Shown: one piece after another, positions 47,301 to 58,084 of the stretch
Layout of the letters: every line of letters starts with the position of its first letter
Numbering within the stretch: position 1 is the stretch's first letter
NCBI RefSeq assembly: GCF_901709675.1
Contig: NC_051091.1
Location: 9,520,967 to 9,584,966, forward strand
Direction: 5' to 3'
Origin: Syngnathus acus
Lineage: Eukaryota; Chordata; Actinopteri; Syngnathiformes; Syngnathidae
Length of the DNA: 64,000 nt
The notes under the pieces: model-generated
Told to the model about the DNA's origin: nothing
Database searches by the model: none
Seen by the model: the letters and a program-made list of their open reading frames with translations, nothing else
Position numbers and translations under genes: made by a program

Positions 47301-50300
47301 ATGACTCGGATATTGTGGGATGCGATTTTCCTCATAAGTGGTAAGTGTGCAATTTTGCCATTTAAATGGTCTTTTTTACAATTATTATTATTTTCTAAGA
47401 ATAAAAAAAAGTGTAGATACACTTAATATTCACTTTTATTAGTGTTATGGCCTAGAATTACTTCGAAGAAAGTAACAGGATATAAGAACATTTTATTTAT
47501 ACATTAATTGATTATTTGGGAGACACTGTGGCCACGACATTAAGTTCACCTGCAGTGTATGACATCCAATAGGAGCAAGAGAATCAGTTATGCTTTTACT
47601 AAAATCATGAGAATTTGGTGATTATTAATTTAACAATGTTTATTGCATGGTATCCATAATTATCCAAAATATTTTTTCCACCCTTACATAAATAAAGGAA
47701 CCAAATTATTTGAAACATCGTTATAATAATTAAAAGAATGCCTGGTGTTAATCAAAAGTGAGTTTTATTATTGTTGTTATTAATGTCAAGATTATTGTTT
47801 CAATATGGTGGTTTAGCTGAGGTGGCGTGTGAGGCGCTGATGTATTTTTAGTGCTTCGGTCTCATCCTTTTAATGGCTGCCTGACCCCGTTTGTTGTATT
47901 GATGGGCTCCGGTTATACCATTCAAATAAAGTATTATGTTACACTGAAGACCAGTTCACATGATCATAAAGGTCTGAGCCTCGGGTTATTTTACAACAAA
48001 AAAAAAACGGTGTCACCTGTTTTCAGTTTTACATATTAGGACTTTGTGTGTTCTTCCCCCAAAGGTTCACTGTTTACAATAGGAGCAGGCCAAAGTACCT
48101 CGACAGTCCTCGAAGGCAAAGCTAAGACGACTCTTGACCCTTCAGGAAGCCGTCACGCAACCACCTTGACGATTGCTCGTAAGTTTGGTTTCAGAAAATT
48201 TTGTAAAGTAAAGACCACCAGACTGAGATCAATTATTTCAAATTAGAACATCTGAACCTTATTTGGTGTTTGTCACAGGAGCTTTAAATGGTGTGCTGAC
48301 GTTTAACACGAGCTTGAATGTGATTGGTTAATTTTCACCACAGTTATGAAAGGGTGTGCACACTTGTGCAAACTCACTTGTTTATTTCTATATCCCCTCT
48401 TGAGACGTTTTTATTGTTTTTCTCAATTGGGTTGTCTAGGTTATAGATTTTTTTAAATAAAAAAAAACATTTATTTGAAACATGAAACAAAAAATTTAAA
48501 TGACTCAACTTGGTTTTGTTTTTTATGTTTATCTCTGGCATTTGATTTTTGAAATATTTGTTAGTGTTAGTGGCAATACTAGTATAAATCATGGATTTTA
48601 AAAAGTATAAAAAGCTAAAACCTGTTCTTCAATGTTAGATGTTTGACTGGACTTTAGAAAGAATAAAAAAAAAAAAAGACTAGACTAAAAAAAAATCATT
48701 GATCATCTTTCATGTACTATTGCACTACTATGACCTGTTTGACTTTCTCTGTGGCTTTTATTGTAATTGAACGAATGAAATCCTGTCTTAAAGATTTTTT
48801 TTTTAAACCTTCATATTAATTCTAATGCAAATCAATATGTGGATTGGAACAAGGAACAACTGCTATAGAAGAGTCTATACCACTTTTCCCCTCTCATCAG
48901 GTTCCACATTTTCATTTGGAACAAAGCCAAGTCGGTCAGACACGACCATCTTCATCCCTACCAAGCTCGCGTCGATTGCGTACGCCTCAGCCAGCAGCTC
49001 TGGAGTGACTGCTGGTGTCTCTACTACAGCGCTGACTGCAACCACAACCACCTCAAACATCCCTCCAGTGAAAAGTACGTTTCTAAACTGTTGAGCTTTT
49101 TGTTTAGTTTGCATATCTAGTCGTCACTCTAGCATACAGTGGATTTAAGACACACCCCTGTCCAAATTCCAAATTTCTGGGACCTAAAAAAAACGAGATC
49201 AGGACAAATAATTTCAAAAAAATTTCACGCATCAATGTGACGTGAGCCGATTGGTTAATTCTAAACACAGAGGGTGTGCACGCTTATGCAATCATTTTAT
49301 CTCAGTTGTAAATTTTGACTTTTGATTTTTTTTTTTAAAATAGAATTTTTCAGATTTTAGGCAACCAAAGCAACTCAATCTGCTTCACATAGTTACAAAA
49401 GATAAATAGGCAAAATACAACCGAGTTTTTTCCCCGTAGTGTAAGCAAACAATGTATCACACGCTGATAGTTAATTGATCCCCTTTAGCGTCATGGTGCA
49501 TCAGCAATTATGGGGCATTAATACGAGCTGCTTTTTCAACACAAAAGCCGCTGCAAGATGATCCGGGTAGCACATCGCTTGCCCCAGAGGCTGGATGGAT
49601 CCCGTCCCAGTGTGCTTCGAAAATGGCATCGAAGAGGGGAGGGGAAGGGCGGTGAGCCTGACGGTTCCCAGACAACAGAGGGCTTTCACGGAGCCCGACA
49701 GCACAAGACAATGCGTGTAGGCTTCGCTCCAAAACCCATTTGGCGTCAGAGTGGAATGGAAGTATGTTAACAAAACTCAACCTAGGCTCAATACCACACT
49801 GCGGCATCTGTTTGGCTGCTCGCGGGACACCGACATCAGTCTGAGTCAGCTTTGTCGGAATTTGCCTTATTGTAGGGCTAACTTGTAAAAAAATGTCAAC
49901 CTCTCACCCTTACTGGGGCGTTCACGTAATCGGACGTCTTTGTCCCATTGTTTAGGTGAAAAACGAAGCTCTCGTTTGTGGAGCGCAGCCTCGCCTTGTC
50001 TTTCATCCATTTTTTTTTTGTCATCTGTGACTTATCGTCACGCTAATTGTTCCTCCCAGGTTGTGTGGTGGATCCAAGCAAATCCACACACAACTGGGGA
50101 CAAAAGGCTTCGGTCCCACGGTGAGTTACGTGGGTGTCAGCTTTAGGATAAAGAACGGGGAGTACAATACCTTCAAGCTGCCGCCTCCTCAGGCTTATTT
50201 GACTATTTTTACATTCATGATCGTCCCTTGGGTCACTCACTGTTATCTGTCAAGGCACAACTTGGGACACTGAATTCATTTTACAGATGTTCTAAGTGTG

Positions 50301-51000
50301 TGTTTTTCAATCACCTATCAGAGTTCGTGGCAGCGGCTGTCCGCTCTCATTTCGACGACTGTCCAGACTCCCATCGTCATTTCTGCTTTCATGGAACGTG
50401 TCGCTTCCTGATATTGGAGGAGACACCTGCATGCATGTAAGTAGATTCTAACCAAAAAAAAAAAAAATCACTTAAAGTCCTCCGGAACATTTTGTCAAAT
50501 CAATAACCACATTAGAACCATTCCAATTTTTCCTCCTTCCCTTTGTCTTGCAGATGCCACCCCGGCTTTGTCGGGATGAGATGTGAGCATGCAGACCTGC
50601 TGGCTGTGGTGGCCACCAACCACCGTCCGCAGACCATGGCCACCGTGCTGGTGTTGTGTGTGATCGGCTGCGTCCTCATCATTGTGGTGTGCACGCTGTT
50701 AAAGTAAGAAGCGTTCAAGCTGTGTTGCTTACATTTCAGAACACACACATAGCAGATGCACTGACCATTTTGTTGTTTTTGCTTCTTGCAACAGTTGCTG
50801 GTGGAGGCAGGAATGCCGTAAGAGGAGACGCCCTCATCACTTCATCCCTGAAAAGTCTGCTTGCACACAGAAGCACCGAGCACCGTGCTATCCTCCTGAG
50901 AGCGGTACGTCATTTTTTTTTCTCAGTCAACATCTTTAGTCTCACATACTGACCACTTGACCTCTGCCCTCTTTAATCCAATTGACTTCTAGTGGTGTGA
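47301..51000 (+). CDS. tgfa: Transforming growth factor alpha precursor
   Basis: Membrane-bound EGF-receptor ligand released by ADAM17. Exons 47301-47340, 48065-48178, 48901-49074, 50322-50436, 50554-50703, 50795-50904 and 50993-51000 give 236 aa (human 160). A hydrophobic N-terminus ([10 protein letters not shown]) serves as signal peptide. The EGF domain fits CX7CX4CX10CXCX8C exactly, with [16 protein letters not shown] and [19 protein letters not shown]; the N-terminal cleavage context VAAAVRSHF is as in human. A transmembrane helix ([20 protein letters not shown]) is followed by a Cys/basic cytosolic tail ending ESVV, the C-terminal Val used for trafficking. The last exon codes only VV-stop. 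Exons 2-3 add an about 95-residue Ser/Thr-rich stretch before the EGF domain, absent in mammals. Confidence 0.93.
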
Positions 51001-53041
51001 GAAGACAACAACGTGGATCCTCATCCTGGTGCTTCCTTCAACTGTCAAGTCTTAAGATTGTCTCCAAAGAGGCACAAGCGAAGAAGCTGTGACTGAGGGA
51101 GGTCTCAAAATGAATCAAGGTAGGACTTTCCTTCACATGGCTTTCCAGTAATGTTGGACTTCCTGCAAGGAGGCAATCTGGAAATTCCCTTTATCCTTGC
51201 TCGGAAATGAATACTCAACTCGGAGTTGTGAGGACCAAGAGGCTGCCATACCCGTTTCTTCACAAGATGTCTTCTTCAAGGACATGAATCATCCTGTGTG
51301 GATTTGGAGAAAAAAAAAAAAAAGAGGCCTTTGTGGCCACAGGACAAATCCAAATTCATTGATTTAAAACTCCCAAATTCCTATTTATGACTTTTATTAA
51401 CTTTATGCACTTTTCATAACTACATGCACAGATGATGCTGACGCTTTAAATGACATTTGTAGTGTCTTTCATTTTTTAAAAAACACTTCACTTGACTGAA
51501 TGGGAAATTGAATGGATGAAGACGTCTGTCAGGCATTTCGTCTAATGTGATTAATCTGAGGGTTGAATTGTGTCAGTTTTATTTGTAGTTCCTGAGCTGA
51601 ACTGGAATGTAACCTTTTGTCACATGTTTTTCATTGAAAAGCCAGAGAGAAAAAAAAATCCAAAACACATTACTTACTCACACATTGGGTGGCTAATATA
51701 ATTTTGGTACCTTTAATTTCGATGGCACTTTTCTGCAATATTGCGGATTCTTCCTAAAATGTGCACTTTTTTTCTTTTGGTGCACTCATTTAATTGAATT
51801 CTCTACTTGAGTGGTGTGTTTTGGCCTTGTCTCTAATATGAATTTGAATATTTTTAAAGAGAAAACCAAAATATAACACCAATTCCCAAATTGCTTCAAG
51901 GATTACAAAATCACAAATGTTAAACTGACAGATGGGGAAAACCATTTGAAATGTGGCAGCTTCTATCATGAAACGAGAATTTTGCGAGGATGGGGATGAT
52001 ACATTTGCTTCTGTTTACAGCACCTGATGTTTGCCGTGCATGTTTTGGTATGTCTCCTATTGTGTGCAGCATTCGTGTGACAGAACACACAGACACACTG
52101 TTGTAGATTTATACACTTTTCCAATTTTCCAATATAGAAGAGGGTCCAAGTGATACTTAACGCTTGATTTGTCACATCTGGGATGTCTCAGTTGGTTTGT
52201 TACCTCCATTTGTTTTCAAATGAACAATTAAATTTGCAAATATCTGACTGGCTTTTATTTTTTCAAATATATTTCTGTTAGAAAATAATACTAAGTTGCT
52301 TGTCAGCCATTAATACTTCTTTCTTCCTGTTTTGTTGAGTAAAAAAAAAAACAATTCTGCTGGCATGCTCCCTCAAAGCAAAGTGTGTCCCGTCTTTCTG
52401 CTCTCATGGGCTTTCCCCCTCTTTTTACGATCCCATTATGACACAATTGGATTTCTGCGCAGCTTTTTAGAGCCGTCTGGCTGAGCTTCGAAAGCAGCTT
52501 TGGATTAAGAAGCTCTTCTAACAGAGCTACAATACGAGTTAATGTCCAAACATCAAGAGGTGAAATTAGAGGTTGAAAACAAATTAACATGAAGCGCAGA
52601 GCGCGTTGGTCGTCACATTTCAATGTTCGACGTGGAGGCTTGTTGGAGTCAACCCTGACACATCTCTTTTGACCTCCTTAAATCAGATCTTGGACTTGTG
52701 TAAATCCCGTTTCCCCTTAAGAGGCTCTGTGTTGAATCGCGCAGCCATTCTGATCTTTTCAACGCGATTCCTCTTTGGGCCCTGTTTGATCCTCCCAGTC
52801 CACCACTATCTGCCTTGGACCAGATGGCTTCAAATAAGAGTATTTTCAAAGGGTTAAGAAACTGCCTCGCTCTCACTGCTAAATTGTAAAAGCATGTTAG
52901 CTGCAGTATGCATGTCCTTTGGTTTTGTAGAGTACCATAAATGAAGGGGAAGTCAAAATGTTTTTTACATTCTGATCCATATGTGGCTTTACTACTCCAA
53001 ACACAATATTCTGACTGGGAAAAAAAAACAATCCAAAATAA
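51001..53041. other. tgfa 3' UTR and convergent spacer to hdhd3
   Basis: Non-coding, A/T-rich. Conserved coding signal is absent; small frames on both strands do not resemble proteins. The boundary between the tgfa 3' UTR and the hdhd3 3' UTR cannot be placed. Confidence 0.5.
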
Positions 53042-53916
53042 TTAGGAGCATTCATCCATGTGTTGCTTAAGTCGTGCTGGCAACTCATCGAGCGATGAGA
53101 GCCAATGCTCTTTAGGAACATCATGTCGCCCGGAGTTATTACTTCGGTCCAAAAGAATGCCGTGTATTCCGGCTGAACGAGATGCCAAATAATCGTTCAC
53201 GTAATGGTCCCCGACGTGAGCTATGCTGGTAGGGGGTACGGCGCACTTGCGCAGGGCCTGTTCAAAGATGGCCGCATGGGGCTTCTCAACACCTGCTGCC
53301 TCTGATGTCACCAGAAAGTTGAAGTGCGAAAGCAGCCCGCAAGCACCTAATATGGCTTCAAGGCGGTTGTCAAAGTTGGAAACCACTCCTAGTTGCAGTC
53401 CTAGTGAGGAGCAGCTCTCCAGAGCAGACTTTGAATCTGGAAATACCTGAAATACAAAGATATTATTCAACTAACACCAATTATAACTGAAGAAGAAAAT
53501 GTATTGGTCTATTTATGGATTTGGCCATTCAGCTGCCAAACTTTTTGTATTTTTTGGGCTCTGTAACCGAAAACCATATCATTTACCTCCCAGTTCTCTG
53601 CATTGCTGAAGTTCTGGTAGAGGTTGAGTGCCATTGTATTAAGCAAGGCCGGGTCCTGCACTCTGCACTGAGAGAAGGTGGCCTTCACCACCGCCTTCCA
53701 CCAAGACTTTCCATCCAGGCCCCGAGCGATGCCGTAGTTTGGGAACTGGCTGGAATAATGTCGATACGCCTGGCGGAAAGCAGACTCCACCTCGGTAGGC
53801 GTGAGGCTCAGACCCATTCTTCTGGCCTCGTCGCAGTACTGCTCACCCACAGAGGAACGCACCCTCAGCAGGGTGTCTTTCACATCCCACAGCACCCATC
53901 GTAGAGGACCACGCAT
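53042..53916 (-). CDS. hdhd3: Haloacid dehalogenase-like hydrolase domain-containing protein 3
   Basis: HAD-superfamily protein of unknown substrate. Two exons, 53916-53587 and 53446-53042, give 244 aa (human 251). Motif I reads WDVKDTLL, motif II SNFDNR, motif III Lys in VEKPHAAIF and motif IV HVGDHYVND; the cap begins around SFRQAYRHYSSQFPNYG-like residues and ends before VFPDSK. The Asp at motif I +2 is Lys here and in human, so catalysis may be weak or altered. ATG 53916 was chosen since the frame upstream (to 54003) has no counterpart in human and a CCCTGGCAG acceptor lies just before it; a start at 54003 would add 29 residues. Confidence 0.93.
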
Positions 53917-54974
53917 CGCACCTGCCAGGGTATAACACAAGGCTTTAAGTTCCAGAAACTGACAGTTTGTCTTGACAGCCTCATCATGGGTGAAAGCTGC
54001 CATGACGTCTTAAAAAGTCAATATAAAAATGGAGGATGAGGGAGTACATTGTTTCTTGGGGAATTCTTTAGTCTAGACAGTGACTAATGGGCAGAGAATG
54101 GTGGTATGAAGCCTGAATCATGGAACTGGCCAAAGTGGGCAACTAACCCAGGGCTCATAATGCTGAATGTGTCTGTTATCCTGCGGCAATTCAATTAAAG
54201 TCCAGCGTGGGAACACGCAGAGCCATTCTAAACTCACATCCTGAACTGACCTATTAATTTTGAATATTTGAAGGCATTTTTCAAATTTTATTTTAATCAA
54301 AATATCTGAAAGTTACAGTACCAGGCCCTGAACTGACATAATTTTCAATGATTGAAGGTATTTTATTTGAATAATTTTCAATATTTTAAAGGATTTTTAT
54401 TTAACTGGAAAAAAAAAATTAAGAAACAACTTATTCTTGTTCAGTCCACAATTCTTATATACTTTTTTGTTTTGTGGGTGTCGCTGAATGACGCTGCCCC
54501 CTGCTGGCTAAACTGCGGGGTCACAATTTACCCAAAAAATAAATAAAAATGAAGCCAAACAGAGAATACGAAACTTGACTCAGAAAAAAATGCACGGTTA
54601 TTGTTAAATTCTTGAACCCGGACAATTGCGCATACGTTGTTAGTGTTTCTGTCTAGAACACAATAAATTTAAACCTTATGACGACGGATTTACTAGTGCC
54701 CCAACGACCGTATGTATTCAAATCGTGGCAAGGTCACAAAAGTCTCACCTCGCCCATGATCTTAAAAATGTTTATATAATAGCTTACGTGGGTATCTGCT
54801 GTGAACCTTGTGCAAAAAAATTAGCTTACACATACACTCCGCAAACATGTGACAATTTACGTTTGTAAACCAGATATCGCGAGAACACATTCAGTCGTAC
54901 CGCAAGGGGAAAAAATAAATAAAACAACGCCAACATCCGGTACTGCAGAGGGCGCTGTGGCAAACGGCAGCTAC

Positions 54975-55534
54975 TAGTGACGTGCATTCCAGTTCTTTTA
55001 AGTGAACTGAATCTTTAGAATCAGTTCACTCAAAAGATTCGTAAATCGACATTCTGGCTTACATAGTTCACGCCAAGAGGGAGACGCAACACGTTCACTG
55101 ACTGATCCGTTGATGCACGGGAAGGAAGGAAGGAAGGAAGGAAGGAAGGAAGGAAGGAAGGAAGGAAGGAAGGAAGGAAGGAAGGAAGGAAGGAAGGAAG
55201 GAAGTTGACCCATTAACTCGTTCACGAACGGGAAAGTCACGATTCGTTCCCTCACTGATCCGTTCTCGCGATGAACTGGAAATACGAATCACTCACTCAC
55301 TCATTCGTTCACTCACAGATTCGTTCGTTCGTGAACGTGAAGCGACGTCATTTTCTTCTTCGTTTTGTTTTAGGGCCAGGTGGCACCAGCTTCAATGGGC
55401 ATTACCGACACCTACTGGTTGAAGTCATATGAACTGAAAAAAGAACGAATCACTTTAGGAAGTGATTCGGTCACTCTCGTTCACTGAAGAGAGTCGTTCT
55501 TTTGAACCCATCGTTCACTCAGGAGCCAACACTA
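54975..55534. mobile_element. hAT-like non-autonomous element with 8-bp target duplication
   Basis: The element begins TAGTGACGTGC and ends AACACTA, so the outer TAGTG/CACTA are inverted. The octamer GCAGCTAC flanks it on both sides (54967-54974 and 55535-55542). Inside are many copies of GTTCACT/AGTGAAC and GATTCGTT-type phrases on both strands, plus a long GGAA microsatellite. No transposase frame. Size 560 bp. Confidence 0.88.
55120..55204. repeat. (GGAA)n microsatellite
   Basis: About 21 tandem GGAA/GAAG units within the hAT-like element. GGAA is also the core of ETS-factor sites, so the tract could act as a regulatory cluster. Confidence 0.95.
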
Positions 55535-55648
55535 GCAGCTACCGCGCTCTCGCAATACTATCGTTCACTTACGTCCTGCTGTGCTCACATGTTTTCGAGA
55601 CATTTAGTACTCTAAAATAAGACATGCTCGATTAATTTAAGTTAAACG

Positions 55649-57582
55649 ATGGCAACTCCTGCTGCTCGAGCTTTCCGTCGGTTAGAGGGACTGTTTTGCG
55701 TCTACAAACCTGCTGGCGTCCCATGGAAACTCGTGAGGGACGGCATTGAGACCAAGCTCCTTAAAGGTCAGACTTCCTAATGTCTCACTTTTCTGAAGAC
55801 GACACACAACAATGTGTATATTAAAAAAAAAAAAAAAAAAAGATTATAACTATATATTTATTGCAGGGTTAGATGCGTTGCCATCGCTGCCTATTCCTGA
55901 GCAGACCCGGTTTTTGCCACCACTAGGTGGTGACAACCTGATGCCCAAGGTGCTGTCAGCGGTTTGCGTCCCCGCCCTGTCCAAACATCGTTTGGGTATG
56001 TGGATATATTAAATTCAGTAATGTTATCATCTCAGTGTAGTACATGCACGAGTTTGGTGGGCTAAGAAAAACTATATTAAATATATTGTTTCAGTCACTG
56101 GTCCTGAATTCCAGCATATTCGAGTTGGTGTTGGACATCGTTTGGATACATTTTCCTCTGGTGTATTGGGTATGTTATTAATTCTGTTACAAAATGGAGT
56201 CCTTCAATTTGATTTTAACATCTGATTTCTGAAGTCCTTGGTGTCGGGAATGGAAACAAGGCTTTGAATGACCTGTACCACACCAGAATCACAAGGGTAA
56301 TTTCATCTGTTTTGCACCTCCACAGCACTTTGGTCTTATTCGTGCACAATGCCCATAGAGTGAATGGTCCATGTTCTTTCAGGATTACACATTGGAGGGT
56401 GAGTTTGGGACAGCTACAGATGACTTCTCCCACATGGGACGGGTTGTGGAAAGATCCACTTATGGTATGGATTGTGTAATATTTGCTTCACAATATCCAC
56501 TCAACAAGGCTTTTTTTTTGGTCATATCTACTGTACGTTATTTACACAAGACTGGTACAGTTAAATTTTTATATTTGGACTGTCACATTAATCTAATTCA
56601 CTCAGCACTGTTGTCATTATATTTGTTCTATTTGGTTGGTTTTTATTTAATATTGTTACAGCTGTTTGTTTTTGGGCCTTGAAAATTAAGCAACAAATTG
56701 CTCATGAATGAGTCTAGAAATTAAATGCAACAAAGGGCTTGAACCTTAATATAAAAATGTGCTTGCTGTGAATTCATTTGATAATGTGTAGATGTGTGAT
56801 TGGTGTCTTTATAAATCATGTAAGGTGGTTAAAATGGATTTGTAAAGACTTAAGAAAATGTTTGAATGTGACCTTTGAAAACGATATTGAACACCGACAG
56901 CCTTGCTTTGACCAGTCAGAATCAAACATCACTTGTTTGCTCAACAGATCACATCACGCAAGATAAGCTGGAAAGAGTTTTGGCAATGCTGCAGGGAGCG
57001 AATCAAAAGGCTTTGTTAACGTATGTCAATTCTGGCTCTTTCCACACTTCAAAACTCAAGAATGCATGTGGATGTGATTCTGTTTAACCTTCACAGGTAT
57101 GCTAACGTAGACATGCAGTCACAGGAAGCCTACGAGATGGCCGTGCAAGGTTCATTAGGTCCAGATGGGAAGTCGCCGCCTATTTTGATGAGTTTACGGT
57201 GCATTCGCTTCCAGCCTCCCAACTTCACTTTGGGTAAACTGTCACTAAAACACCCCCCAGACACTTTTCATGTTGTTACTCACCGGTGTTCTCCTTTGTT
57301 ATGTTCTCAGAGGTGCAGTGCCTGAACGAAACACAGAAATACCTGCGCAAAGTAGTGCACGAAATAGGACTGGAGCTACGCAGCACGGCCATCTGCAAGG
57401 GAGTTCGGCGCACAAGAGACGGCACCTTCACGCTGCAGGATGCACTCATCCGCCACCAATGGACGACCGCTGAGGTCATGCGCGCTGTTAAGAAAAACAG
57501 ACCGGCGACTCGAACGGGGACTGTGATTTCAAGCAACAGAAGCAAACCAGAACCCACCGACAAAGAAGTCCGGTCAAGTTAA
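55649..57582 (+). CDS. trub2: Mitochondrial mRNA pseudouridine synthase TRUB2
   Basis: TruB-family pseudouridine synthase of mitochondrial RNA granules that modifies COXI and COXIII mRNAs. Exons: 55649-55766, 55867-55995, 56095-56169, 56235-56296, 56383-56464, 56948-57020, 57097-57233 and 57311-57582, total 315 aa (human 331). LFCVYKPAGVPWK near the start, the catalytic-Asp motif VGVGHRLDTFSSGVLVLGVG, DYTLEGEFGTATDDFS, TYDHITQDKL, NQKALLTYANVDMQSQEAYE and ETQKYLRKVVHEIGLEL are conserved. The N-terminus is Arg/Ala-rich without acidic residues, a plausible mitochondrial presequence. The C-terminal tail is divergent and shorter. All introns GT-AG and in phase. Confidence 0.97.
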
Positions 57583-58084
57583 GAGACACAAAGCTGTGAC
57601 CGCCTCACTCCACCAAGATCCCACAAACAAGCTCTGCTGAGTTAAGCTCAGCTTGGAAAGGAATCAGGATGATGTCCCCTGTTCTATGTTATCCTTGTGA
57701 CGAGGCAATCACAAACACATTGTTGACCTGTCAGTCCAAAAGAACGCCCGCAAAAGACTGAAATGAACTACAAGAACAAGAAGAACATTTGTTGTCAGGA
57801 GCTGTATCAGCCACAAGGAGAAATGCAATTTTCATTGAATTAACTTTATTAAGCATTTTAATACATTCCCAACCTAATAAACTTGTTGAGCCATTATTGC
57901 ACTCGTCAATCAAAGCAGTACAGCGTGGCAAGGCAGCATTCCATAAACACACTCTATAATACAAGGTAGAACTCAATGTAATTTAACTAATTTTGCGAGC
58001 AGAAACGTTATTTTTTTTTTTTTTTAAATCTAGTAATTCCTCAGATGCACAATGATACACTGCCGTAATGCACCACTTGTCTGT
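57583..58084. other. Convergent 3' ends of trub2 and the rab44-like gene
   Basis: About 500 bp between the two stop codons. AATAAA occurs on the plus strand near 57876 and a minus-strand AATAAA near 57846-57853, so the two 3' UTRs probably overlap or nearly meet. Confidence 0.5.

Larger units (their letters stand above)
53917..55648. other. Spacer between hdhd3 and trub2 with hAT-like insertion
   Basis: Apart from the transposon at 54975-55534 this holds the divergent promoters of hdhd3 (-) and trub2 (+). The trub2 start is only about 115 bp from the insertion's right end. A possible hdhd3 5' exon lies near 53925-54010. No other gene is seen. Confidence 0.5.

Noticed and set aside
49501-49807. 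Overlapping about 90-codon frames in a tgfa intron
   Set aside because: GC is locally higher and both strands are open, but no family was recognised and no flanking splice pair gives tgfa frame; possibly an old repeat.
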